From: Dactylis glomerata
Taxonomy: Eukaryota; Streptophyta; Magnoliopsida; Poales; Poaceae
Length of the DNA: 64,000 bases
Assembly (NCBI GenBank): GCA_007115705.1
Contig: QXEO01000216.1
Span: forward strand, 451,172-515,171
Direction: 5' to 3'
Made by a program: the position numbers and the translations under genes. The notes beneath the pieces were generated by a model. The model was not told the DNA's origin and made no database searches. It worked only from the letters and a program-made list of their open reading frames with translations. This document shows positions 47,512 through 58,780 of the stretch, piece after piece. Within the stretch, counting starts at the first letter, position 1. Every line of letters starts with the position of its first letter.

Positions 47512-48984
47512 GCCATCAGGTTCGTGGGAGCTTTACTGACTAATTTTCACATAACACCAAAAAGAGTTTAATTTGAAGGATAGATAAAAGCAAGTCAAAT
47601 GTACTTTGGAATAGCAAATTGCTAATAGGTATGTATGGTGGACACATTGGAATAACTTGGTTTTTAGGAGTTGGATGCACGAGTAGAGCTCATACTCAGT
47701 ACAAAATGAGGGCTAGCAAAAGACTGGGAGCGACCAACTAAGAGGGCAATAACGGCCATAATCATGCATAGCGACAAAACAGCATTAAGAGACGCATAAA
47801 GTGGTATCACAAGTCAAAAACCAAATGATCATAGAGGCTATAGGCGACTTATTTTGTAGTCAATATATGTAAGCATGCGCCAAGTCAACCCAAATAAAGC
47901 ATTAAAGGAGAAAACCACAATAATGCTCTCATATAATAAAAAACAACGCATGATTTTTTCAAAGGCTCATTAAGCAATCTCAGTCATTTGAGACAAGTCA
48001 TGCTACAGCAAAAATCACTAAGCATACTCTCAAAACGCAATCAAGCATGGCATGCAAAAGTCTAAGCCGCAGTCTAAACAAGCTCCTTTTTGTACCACTT
48101 TTTGCATGAAACTTTTTCTCTTTTCCAACACCATTCGAACCTTTTTAAAACAACTCTTTTGATAAAAACCAACATGGACCAGAGGTCAAAATACACCTTC
48201 ATGCAAAGATATAACAAGATCTGAACAAAAATCAAGGCGAAAAACGAAAGCTAAACGCAGTAGTAGAAAAAGAGAACACTCGTTGAACGATAAGAGTGAA
48301 AAAATGGAGTGTTCTTAGCAAATGAAAAACGGAGTAAATATCCTCCAAAAGAAATTTGTTGGGGTTCAACCATTTATTGCAGCAACAAAACAAAACAAAA
48401 CAAAACAAAAAACTAAAGTAAAGATGCTCCAAGAAAAACGCATAGTGCATGAAGCAATAAAAATATAGTGTGTTCAAAGGTGACATGATTTTTGCCGATG
48501 AAGAAGGGGTGCCTCGGGGGCATCCCCAAGCTTTGATGCTTGTACCTCTTGGATATTTCTTGGGGTGCGTGGGCATCCCCAAGCTTGATCTTTTGTCCAT
48601 TCTTCACCTCATCTCATCATTCTCTAATCCCTACACTTGAAAACTTCCTTCATACAAAACTTAACACAATTCTATTAGCAACATTAGCATAAACATAATA
48701 ATAAACAACCCTTTTTTGATTCAGATTTCAACTAAAAAACACCACATATAAAGCATATACTACTGTAGAAACTTCCCCAAAAGTTCTGTGATCAAAAGAA
48801 CTCAAAAAGAAAGCGATCGAGAGGTAAACACAAATAGTGGCAGAAATCTATCAAAATAGAATAGCTGAGAAAGGTCGATTTTTTTGAGGGTTTTATGTTG
48901 CTCAAATCGAAAAGTGCAAAACTAATGGAAGTTTGGATATAACCTGCGGCATATGCACAAGAAATCGCAGTTCAAAAAGATATT
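47512..48984 (-). mobile_element. Element E non-coding module, gag-proximal part
   Basis: This resumes E after the H insertion. It contains two internal polypurine-tract-like copies GCATCCCCAAGCTT (48520-48533 and 48573-48586), an AAAAC repeat near 48386-48412, and reverse complements of A blocks 9430-10830. There is no gene. Confidence 0.75.
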
Positions 48985-50362
48985 TTGAGAAAAAGTTTTA
49001 GCAGTTTTAGGCTTTTTAGTACAAGGAGTGAGAGTTTTCTCTACACCAATCAAAGTAATAGGATTGCTAGCATTTGGAACAACATCATTAGAGGTAGTAA
49101 TAGTACATACCTTCATCTTCTCTTTCCCACCTGGCATGCAATTCTGCTAACATCCTAACATTTTCATCAATTTTAACTTAGATAGCATTAGCAGTGGAAA
49201 AAGTATTGCTTTCTTTCACCTCATTAGGCAACACTTTTAGTTTCAGAAGTTCAACATCAAGAGCAAGGCTATCAACTTTAGAAGAAAGAATATCAATTTT
49301 GCCTAACTTTTCCTCAACAGACTTGTTAAAAGCAGTTTACTTACCGATGAAGTCCTTGAGCATTACCTCAAGATCGGAGGGCGCGCCCCTAGTGTTGTTG
49401 GAGGAATTACCATACGAGTTACCATAACCATTACCATTGGTAGAAGGATACGGCCTATAATTGTTACTAGCAAAATTGTTCCTATAAGCATTGTTGTTAA
49501 AATTATTATTTCTAATGAAGTTTACATCAACATGCTCTTCTTGAGCAACCAAAGGGGCCAAAGGAACATTATTAGGATCAACATGAGTTCTATCATTAGA
49601 AAGCATAAGCATAATAGCATCAATCTTATCACTCAAGGAGGAGGTTTCCTCAATAGAATTTACCGTCTTACCTTGTGGAGCTCTCTCGGTGTGCCATTCA
49701 GAATAATTTACCATCATGTTGTCGAGAAGCTTTGTTGCGGCGCCCAAGGTAAGGGACATAAAAGTGCCTCCCGCAGCTGAATCCAATAGATTTCTTGAAG
49801 AAAAATTCAGTCCTGCATAAAAAGTTTGGACAATCATCCAAGTAGTTAGTCCATGAGTGGGACAATTCTTTATCATAAATTTCATTCTTTCCCAAGACTG
49901 AGCAACATGTTCATTATCAAACTATCTAAACTTCATAATATCACTATGCAAAGCCATAATCTTAGCAAGAGGATAGTATTTTCCTATAAAAGCATCCTTA
50001 CACTTAGCCCATGAATCAATACTATTTTTAGGCAAATGTAGCAACCAATCCTTAGCTTTTCCTCTCAAAGAAAAAGGAAACAACTTCAGCTTAATAATAT
50101 CACCTTCTACATCCTTATATTTTTGCATCTCACATAGCTCAACAAAATTGTTGAGATGAGCTGCAGCATCATCAGTACTAGCACCAGAAAATTGCTCTTT
50201 CATAACAAGGTTCAATAAAGCAGGTTTAATCTCATAAAAATTTGTAGCAGGAGCAGGTGGCGCAATAGGAGTGTAGATAAAATCACTGTTATTAGTGCTA
50301 GTAAAATCACACAACTTGGTGTTCTCATGAGTACCCATTCTAGCAAAGCTAAAAGTAGACAA
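48985..50362 (-). pseudogene. gag of element E, broken by stops
   Basis: An ATG at 50362 opens MSTFSFARMGTHENTK. A gag capsid-like region follows (FPFSLRGKAKDWLLHLP, then WAKCKDAFIGKYYP). A TAG at 49922-49924 interrupts it, and the same frame continues with MKFMIKNCPTHGLTTWMIVQ, FYAGLNFSSRNLLDSAAGG and an Asn/Tyr-rich part until TAA at 49337. Beyond that, a Lys/Glu-rich coil-like stretch and a further frame to about 48985 still look gag-derived. It is a different gag type from that of A and closer to those of autonomous grass gypsy elements. It is non-functional as it stands unless stops are read through. No protease or polymerase follows. Confidence 0.85.
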
Positions 50363-50497
50363 CTAAAAATAACAACTATAAGGAAACTAATTTTTTGTGT
50401 TTTTGATAAAACGATGTAAGCAAAAATAAAGTAAAGCAAAACAATAAATAAAGTAAAGGATGTGCGTGCGAGACTCCCCTTGCAGAAATCTTCTTTT

Positions 50498-50515
50498 TCC
50501 CCGGCAACGGCACCA
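50498..50515 (-). other. Primer binding site, element E (tRNA-Asp type)
   Basis: The - strand reads TGGTGCCGTTGCCGGGGA, one base from the tRNA-Asp complement, about 11 bases inside the LTR end. Confidence 0.85.
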
Positions 50516-50526
50516 GAAAAAATGCT

Positions 50527-52127
50527 TGATGCGGGCAGATGACCACCCAGTTGGGAACCCCAAGAGGAAGGTATGATGAGCATAGTAGCAAGTCTTCCCT
50601 CAGTAAGAAACCGAGGTTTATCGAACCAGTAGGAAAAAGGCAAACTTCAGAAGGTGATGCCTGCTAGCTTCGCGATAGCTCCGGACAATTTATAAGGCAC
50701 CTCGTCCAGGTCTTTCCTTTGCACCAACAGCAACGTGGAACCTGCACACAACACAACCAAGAACTTTGCTCCCAACTTGCGATGAGGTTGTCAATCTCAC
50801 CGGTTTGCTGTAAACAAAGGATTGAGCGTATCGAGTGGAAAGCAATAGTAATATGCGAGAAAGTAAACAGTGCGAGTAAAAGTAAATAGTAATAGTAATA
50901 TAAAGGAAATTAGACTAGGGTCCACAGTTCACTAGTGGTGTCTCTCCATAAGATAAATAACGACATGCTAGGTAAACAAATTACAGTTGGGCAATCGATA
51001 GAATAAAGATAACGTGCATATGTCATGAGGATCACTATGTGATTTAATCTGGGCATTACAACAAAATATATAGACCGCCATCCAACTGCATCTGTGACTA
51101 ATAATCCACTCGCGGGGAATCATCCTAGGACCCCTTGAGTATTAAGTTGTGAACAACAGATAACTTCATTAAGCAAAGTGTGTAATGTAAACAAAGCGAA
51201 TATCCTTGGACACAAGATTGTTATTTTCTCCCTAGTGGCAACAGCACATCTACAACCTTAGAGGTTTCTGTCACTCCCCCAGATTAAATAGAGGCATGAA
51301 CCCAACTATCGAGCATAAATACCCCCTCTTGGAGTCACTAGTATCTACTTGGCCAAGATAGCTACTAACAACAGAGAGCATGCAAGATCATAAACAACAT
51401 AGAGATAACATAAGATAAAATTCAGACATCAACTTAACATAACTCCAATATTTATCGGATCCCAAGAAATACAACATGTAGAATTACATAAAGATGATCT
51501 CGATCATGTAGGGAGCTCACAAGATCTAAACATGAAGCACATGGTGGAGAAGACAACCATCTAGCTACTGCTATGGACCCATAGTCCAAGGTAGACTATT
51601 CACTCATCGCGCCGGAGGCAAGCATGGCGATGAAGCAGGGTGCCGGGAAGAGCTTCTGGACCCTCCCGATCTCGGGTCGATGACGGCGGTGGATCGCGAT
51701 GTGTTTCTGGAAAATTGATCGGGTCCTTAGGTTTTTCCCGTCAAGGGGACTTTATAGGCAAAGGGGCAGCGTCAGGAGTGGACCAGGGCGCCCTCACCAT
51801 AGGTGGGCGCGGCCAGGGGCTAGGCCGCGCCCCCTAGTGGTGAGGCTGGCCCCTGGCCCCTCTCCGTGTCATCTTCAGTCTTTGCGAAGCTTTGGTAAAT
51901 ATTAGGAGGTTCGGCCTTTGTTTCGTCTGATTCCGAGAATATTTCCTTTGTAACTTTTCTGAAACACAAAAACAGCAGAAAACCGGGAACTAGCACTGTG
52001 GCATCTTGTTAATAGGTTAGGTCTAGAAAATGCATAAAAACACCATGAAGTGTAACAAAACACTAAGCAAATGGTGTAAGAACAAGCATGGAGCATCAAA
52101 AATTATAGATATGTTTGAGATGTATCA
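50527..52127 (-). repeat. Element E 5' LTR
   Basis: It is 1601 bp and starts on the - strand TGATACATCTCAAACATATC (two C-to-T type changes from the usual head). It ends TGCCCGCATCA. It is the partner of 28179-28997 plus 37818-38635. A short deletion near 51626 relative to the partner explains part of the length difference. The GTGTG duplication follows it. Confidence 0.92.
51751..51757 (-). promoter_or_regulatory. TATA-like box, element E 5' LTR
   Basis: CTATAAA on the - strand is at the position conserved among the A, B, E and G LTRs. It would drive E transcription toward lower coordinates. Confidence 0.5.
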
Positions 52128-52132
52128 GTGTG

Positions 52133-54197
52133 TTATAAATCATAACTTGTTGGATATTATGTGATGCTGAATTATCTCCTATAGTGTTAAAATTTATCTT
52201 TAAGAGCGGCGAATTAAAAAAGCAAACACTCAATTTTAATAAATAGGAAGCCATAATATTATATGAGTTATACTCTGATTCATAGAAATTTTTGATTTAT
52301 AAATTATAATTAAAAATTAATATGAATAAATCTTTGTTGTTCGTCCTTATGTGTAATATGGACATGTCTTTGATAACCAAAATGCAAATTGTATTGCGAA
52401 GTTTTGGTGCACTCTAGAGAAAGAGAATTCTCGGTAAGTGTGTTAAAAGGAAGAAAATAAAGGACCAAATAAAGTTGTTGACTTTATCTTGATAATGTTA
52501 AAATAGCGCAACGGAATATGTTCTAGAGCAAACGTCTATATCAGAAAAGAGAGAATTAATGATGATGATCATATTATTTTCAATTGAAGTCCTTTATTGA
52601 ACAAAATAGGATTCATGAATAATTTTATGCCTATTCGCAAAATATAATTCATGATTTACTTGTCATGTTATTAGAAAAAGACATACCTACGAACTATAAA
52701 GAGAAGATGGTGGACCTAAATTCGAGAAATGACTTGGATCATGAAATCTTATTAAGTAAAATTGTTACTTAATTATAAGTTACATTTAAGATTGAAAAGT
52801 AAGAGTACTTGATCTTATTAAGTAAAGTGTTACTTAAATCTTCCCAAATAATGCAAAAAATATTAGGGAGAAATGAAAATTATAAAGAAAGACATAAAAG
52901 CTCGATTTATCACAAAAGTGTATTTCTGACAAATTCAATAAGTTGACTATAACAAGTAGTGATGCTTAAGTCTTGTAGGTAATTGAAACCAATAGGTTGT
53001 CAACATTGCAAGTTCTTAAAATTCGTTTAAGAAGAAGCAAAGTTTTAAACCTTTTGGAAATTACTACATCGCAACTGGAACTCTTGATTTTATATAATCA
53101 AAGGATTTTGGAATTGTTTGAAATATCGAGAAGACCTATGATTTACATTAAACTGAGTGGGAGCTAAATTAAATAGTTTCTCATCATTATATGTAAGAGA
53201 CATCTTTTTTAGTGGGAGCTATGAAAGCTTTCACATATTATATGTGACAGACATATTTTTGAGTGGGAGCTTGACAAACATTCCTATATGTACATGAAAT
53301 ATTATGAATGGACTAGTTGGTATTAAGAAATATTAATAAATGGTATTAATAGATAAACAAAAACATTTATATCTATAGAGATAGATTGATATGTTCAAAT
53401 ATCATTAAGTCGGAATGTTTTTCTTAGTCGAAATTCTGAAAGTACAGAATGGAACAAGTCAGAGAGGAAACTCTTCAATGACTAGATGGCTAAGTGAACC
53501 ATTGAGTTGGAACTCAGTCCTACAATAGTGGTTGATAGATCTTCCATGTTGTGAACGTCATCTAAAACCATGTATACGACATAATGTGACCCAAGTTCTT
53601 AGTTCAAAGAACACGTTCTGTAATGATTTGAGAATCATTGAACAAATGATAAGTTTGAAGAACAACTTCTAGAACGATTTGAGAATCATTGAACAAATTT
53701 CGTCATTCAGGTTCCAGGTGGAACTAAGGAGATATTTCTAAAAGAAAGTAAGCTTGGCTGCAAGTGCGAGTTTACCGCATTTGGAAATTTGCAAATTAAA
53801 GGCTTAGATAGATAGTAGCGTGCTTAGACATCGAAGTTGCATTCTGCACTATCGATTGAATCTATATAAATTGAAAAGTTAGAGGCTACTTGAAAGTGGC
53901 AAGTACAATGTTATGGCTTAGAAAGTTTGTCTTCTAGATGAGTGTGTTTCTGGTGTGGCGATAGAGAAAGTTTCTTTGGACCGATTGAATGCCGTTACTA
54001 GAATACAAAGTTTAACAACATCATTTGATGATGGGATAATGTCAAACTAGTTGAAAAGTTGCAAAGAATATAAACGGTCTGAGTTGTACAGATAGTTGAA
54101 AAACTCTCTCACGAGCAAGCATGATCAAGAACACATATGTCTGATATGATATCATGATTGAATGCAGCTGGATTATTTGTACTCTAGTGCAAGTGGA
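52133..54197 (+). mobile_element. Copia element D, internal non-coding segment up to the 3' LTR
   Basis: The segment is AT-rich and lacks long ORFs. Three spaced copies of AGTGGGAGCT lie at 53156, 53211 and 53262. Near 54110-54130, CGAGCAAGCATGATCAAGAA resembles a frameshifted relic of the conserved AKHDQ end of copia pol. The segment ends with CTCTAGTGCAAGTGGAAGAC, the polypurine-tract region seen in H. I infer a decayed or non-autonomous D. Confidence 0.65.
53156..53271 (+). repeat. Three spaced polypurine-like repeats (about 50-55 bp apart)
   Basis: AGTGGGAGCT occurs at 53156-53165, 53211-53220 and 53262-53271. Each is followed by an AT-rich stretch with ATTATATGT or similar and an AGACAT motif. 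The same purine word also ends the D leader near 3808. Confidence 0.7.
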
Positions 54198-55435
54198 AGA
54201 CAGAAGGAAATATGCCCTAGAGGAAAATAATAAATGGTTTATTTGCATATTTCATATAGTTCATAATAAGTTTAATACTGTGCTATAACTGTATCAGTCA
54301 AAAAACGCCAATACACATGTGGTATTAAACAACCAAGAGTCCCTATAAATCTCTATACTAGCTCATTGTCAACTCATGATTAGTTTCCAGATCATGTGAA
54401 AACTACGTCTGATTGACAATGAGGTCCATGCCATTGTGTAAATGCCATGACAGACATACCCAATATTATTATGTAACATGATCATGTCACGATGTTCATT
54501 ATGCAATAATAAGAAACATTGTAACCTAATCCTTAGACCGTGAGATCATGTTTAATCACTACTTCCGGAGGAAGCTTTGATTGCATCAACCGTCACTCGG
54601 TAAATCAGTAACTGAAAAGGTGTCTCTTGGGTTTCCAGTGGAGTATGTTGAGGCGTATGCATCAAGAGCGGGATTTGTTCTTCCGCGTGACAGAAAGATA
54701 CCCTGGGCCCTCTCGGTGAGATTTCATCCAATGTTGCAACATGTGACTAGGTCATGGGGGTGGAATATCACAGAACGAGTAAATGGCAATGTTGGTAACA
54801 AGATTGAACTAGGTATGGAGATACTGACGACGAAGTCACAGATATGGCAAATATCGCAGAAGCAAAGGGAATAGAACATCGATGTTTATGGTTCAATGAC
54901 AAAAGTCCTTCGTGAATGCACAGGGATCATCACGGATATCCAGATTCAATTGATGATCATTTACCAGAGAGAAGTCTCGGTAATGTCTGGAGTATTTCCG
55001 AACTATAGGTTAATACACTTAAGGGTGCGATGACATTAAGATGTTTTGATATATTTATAATTGTCAAAGTGTTGACATGAGGAGTCGGAAAAGTTCCACG
55101 GAGATCTGAAAGTTGTTCGGAGGGTTCCGGAAAGAGTTTCAGAGCAACAGGGAATTAAATAATAAAGTAATTGATATTAATTAATGAATTAGTATTAATA
55201 AAACATTATTTAATTAATAAATAAAGACATCCCACCTATTTGGGCCCTCCCTCGAAGGAGAGCCCATTAGGTGGCCGGCCAGGCCACCTAGATGGGCCCC
55301 AAGGGGCCCATGCGCCTAGGGAAACCCTAGGGTTAGGGTTTGGGGCATGCTAGGGCAGCCGCCGGCCCTAGCATCTCCCTTGGCCGCCGGCCCTAGGGGT
55401 TCCTTGGTGGGGGGTAAGCTCTCCTCCCATACCCC

Positions 55436-55443
55436 TATATAAA
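55436..55443 (+). promoter_or_regulatory. TATA box, element D 3' LTR
   Basis: TATATAAA within CCCCTATATAAAGGCCCCC is a good plant TATA box. Read-out would proceed toward the low-copy DNA right of 56003. Confidence 0.65.
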
Positions 55444-55526
55444 GGCCCCCTTGGAGGAGAGTTTGACATGGGTGGATTGAGGGAGCTCCTTGGAAGAGCT
55501 CTCCTCTCCTCTCCACCTCATGCGCC

Positions 55527-55528
<2 letters not shown>

Positions 55529-55573
<45 letters not shown>
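55529..55573 (+). repeat. (CT)n microsatellite in the D LTR
   Basis: There are about 22 uninterrupted CT units, roughly 90 bases downstream of the TATA box, so it falls in the transcribed leader. It is likely length-variable. Confidence 0.95.
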
Positions 55574-55577
<4 letters not shown>

Positions 55578-56029
55578 ATGTGTCTCCCCGAAGGGCTGTG
55601 TAGGAGCGAGGGCGACTCCACCACTGCACGACGAAGTGCTTCAAGAATTCCAGATCGGATCTAAAGCGATCTACTTCTGCAATCTCGGCTAGACCCGAGA
55701 TCCAGAAGGATTCATCGTTCATCGTATGTGTATGAGTACCACGAGGTGCTGCACGTGCGACACTAAGTCGGTGTGCCAGTGTTGTCACACTAGCGTCGTG
55801 GCGTCGAGATCTTCACGACCTTGAGGTCGGCTACGTCATCTTCATCGCCATCGCTTGTGCGGGAGCGTAATCCCCATGTTCAATCTATGAGGGTACGTCA
55901 CCGAATCTCCGTTAATCGTTACAACATTACTCCTAGATAGATCTTGGCCAATTCAGGGTTGCGTAGGTAATAATTTTTTTGTTATTTGCACCAAACCCCA
56001 ACAAAGAGTATCATGCCAAAATCCATTAT

Positions 56030-56892
56030 GAACAAATGGCATAGGGTGGGGATTAGCACCATAAGGTGGCAGAGGGTCTTCATAACCAGCAAGACCCCCT
56101 AACGTATTGCAAGCAAGCAGAATTGTTGGACCTATCAAGGTGTCAACACTACCATCATCAGATGTGTTTTTCAACAACAACACTAAGTGGAAGTGTATCA
56201 ACATTGTGTGCAAGAAATTTGACCAGGATGCGGGTTCTATTGGATAGATCTTTGTTCCACACAAGGAAACGTCCGAAAGGCACAAATATTTTCATAAAAG
56301 TTTCAGGTTTGCCAAGCTCTTGTGGGTAGTTCAGTAGGATGCACCAAACATCATGAGTAAAAGTAGTGGCTCTACGCTTGATACCCTTATCTTCATTGAC
56401 TATACGGAGTAAAGAATCAACAATAAAGTATGCACTACGATCAACACACCATCATGGTGGTCAATGGCCATAGGAAATCTAAACATAGCAGTACCCAATG
56501 CGCACTTGGATGTGCTCCCTACCTTCAGCCCTAAGCAATGCAAGTGCTCCCCAATGATGGCAGCTAAACCGATGAAATCATCTGTAGGGGAGCTGGCTCC
56601 AAGGTGGCAATGGCCCAGACATCACCATGAAGAGGAAACTCTCCACCAAGGAAGACATAGGTGCGTTGGGTGCAGGGAGGGCCTTGTGGGTGGCTATCAT
56701 GCCAGCTAGGATGTGGGGAGTAGGGTCAACGCGGTAGTTTGCCATTGGTGAGCTAGGTGATGGTGGCGGCGAGCAATGGCGAGGGGACGATTGGGATTTT
56801 GTTGTGAGGCGAGATGATATCTGTTGTGACTGAGAAGGCGAGGGGGCAGGGGACTCTATTCCAGTTTGTTGTTGATTATATGGAGCCATCAT
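56030..56892 (-). pseudogene. Degraded grass DUF4283-like protein
   Basis: From a - strand ATG near 56892 the frame runs through a Gln/Pro/Ser-rich start to MANYRVDPTPHILAGMI near 56740, a start typical of a large, TE-associated grass family. After stops, frame fragments downstream (56470-56170) read WCILLNYPQELGKPETFM, then FGRFLVWNKDLSNRTRILVK. These resemble the DUF4283 core (hydrophobic-strand, FG.., R.LVK). At least four stops or frame changes are present and no complete domain survives. Members of this family often have zinc knuckles and unknown function; I see no knuckle here. It abuts the copia D LTR. Confidence 0.55.
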
Positions 56893-58780
56893 TTTTTGCG
56901 GAAAACAAACTGGTTGTTGGGCTTAGATAAACATGATCTAGCAGTATGGCCATAGTTATAGCATCAACAACAACGAACTTGATTCTGACAAAAAAAAGCA
57001 CCTGGTGCTCTTAAGCTAAGCATTTAGAATAGATAATGAACCGCACTGAATTGGGCCTGCACGAGTTGGGTTGATTAGAGGTTTGGGCTGTCCGTTGCAT
57101 ATTCAAATTTAAATTATCATAACTGCCATTTGTCTGGCTAGATTGGATCTCGATCCGATCACCACGATCAACAGATATTCTAACTGAATCGGCATAAGAT
57201 CGATGTGAACCAATAGGGATTATGTTTGCCCGAGATAATGGATTGGATCTAGGAACAGTAATTATTTGATTGGTAGGATTACCTTGAAGAGTTGTGGTAA
57301 TACATCGATAAGTAGTCCTTGTAGCAATGAAACACTACATGGGATATTGCATGCCTCTTTATCATCATGAGTTCTTCGATTGAACCACTTGACATTCATT
57401 ATCCTTCTCAATATAATAAAATTTTCCTCTCTAATCCAATTAGGGCCTTCGTTGCCCCAGAGATCAAAGAAACACTTGAATTCCCTAGATTCAAATATTT
57501 CATTTTATGAATAAGAAATCCAACAGCCTTTGAGTAAACGATCGAATAGAAAAACACGGCTTATCAGAGGAGAAATTCTCATCGAATCATATGGAGCACC
57601 AAGACAAGATGAAAGAGCCAAACCAACATTGGTAGTTAATAGATCAAGGTTGACCTACCAAATGAGACCACAAGAGAAAAACCAGATTCAGCAGAGATAG
57701 GGGTTGATCGATATAGAGAAGGTATGCGATGGAGGATGGATCAATGAGAGGATCCATGTCCACAGAGGATTAGATCGGGCTAGATCAAGCATCTAGAGGT
57801 AGGTTGTGGTGAGATCGATCGCCATGGGAGTCGCCAGGGGAGCAGTGGGACGTTCAGAGACTCTTGGGGACTGGACTTCCACCGCCATCTACAAACTATC
57901 GTCAAAAAACTTGATGTGTAACTAGCCTACTTCCCTCCTCGGCTGAAATTGATTGGATTCAACATACATGCGCTTGAAGATGGCATCGAGGTTGAGTACT
58001 CACACGGTTAATAAAGGTGTTTTTCATGTATATGATTTATTTTTCTATACAAATAGGAAAGACTTATCCAAATCTGTGGGTCTCTTGCATGGATTGTTTA
58101 TCAGGGAATAAAAATAACAAAGCTATTATAAGGAAGGTTAAGCAAAGAAAATCAATATAAGGAAGATGGATTTGTGTTTTTACACTTGTTGAATTTGCTA
58201 TTGGGTCAAAAAAAAAATACTACTCTTCTAGTTAACAAGTATTGGTCAATCTGGATCATCATATCTGCTAACTGGATGGTCAATATTTTCCTGCCCCTAT
58301 AGTAAAAAAGCCTCCTTTTTTTCTGGTTACCGAGGAGGATTTTTCAAGGCCGCTCCTATGTCTAAAACACATATTTCGTGTTGATTGAGTGTTGCTTTTG
58401 TGGATCAGTGAGAGCTTTATTAATTAACTGATATAATTACAATCACTCAATAGAATGCTAGTCTGAAAACATAGGTTATGATTGATTCACATGCATCTTC
58501 TCCTATCAAAACTAGCTTGTTTAGCGATACAGATGAGCTGCTTGATTAGCATCTCTCCCTATAAGACACACTTAAGCTAGGTCAAACTCTCATAATCTCC
58601 CTAATCTCCTCACAAATGCTATATCTAAAACACATATTTCGTATTCATCCAGTGTTGAGTTTTATTTCTGTGATCAACGTAATCCCATGAAAATTTAGCT
58701 GATCACCCGTGCTTTGGTCCTAACAACAATTTCTAGATCAATTGATCCGTCCCATTCTTGACATGGTTTCACGTGAAGAT
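56893..58780. other. AT-rich intergenic DNA, possible extension of the pseudogene
   Basis: No supported gene. On the - strand, 57500-57280 has a short conserved-looking stretch (CFFDLWGNEGPNWIREENF) that may be the upstream part of the DUF4283-like pseudogene. A 30-base word around CTAAAACACATATTTCGT is repeated at about 58356-58390 and 58617-58655. Confidence 0.4.

Larger units (their letters stand above)
28179..52127 (-). mobile_element. Gypsy-type element E (whole footprint)
   Basis: The element is - strand, with its 5' LTR at 50527-52127, tRNA-Asp-type primer site, broken gag, long non-coding module, polypurine tract at 38637-38650 and a 3' LTR split by element F. The target duplication GTGTG is perfect (28174-28178 and 52128-52132). 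Element H is inserted in the interior. No pol is visible. Confidence 0.9.
54198..56003 (+). repeat. Copia element D 3' LTR
   Basis: It begins GAAGGAAATATGCCCTAGAG just after the purine-rich tract (the copia head with its first bases mutated) and ends ACCAAACCCCAACA, about 1.8 kb. It has the copia LTR layout: AT-rich U3, TATA box at 55436, CT microsatellite, GC-rich leader. The 5-bp target copy would be AAGAG (56004-56008); its partner is outside the window. Confidence 0.88.
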
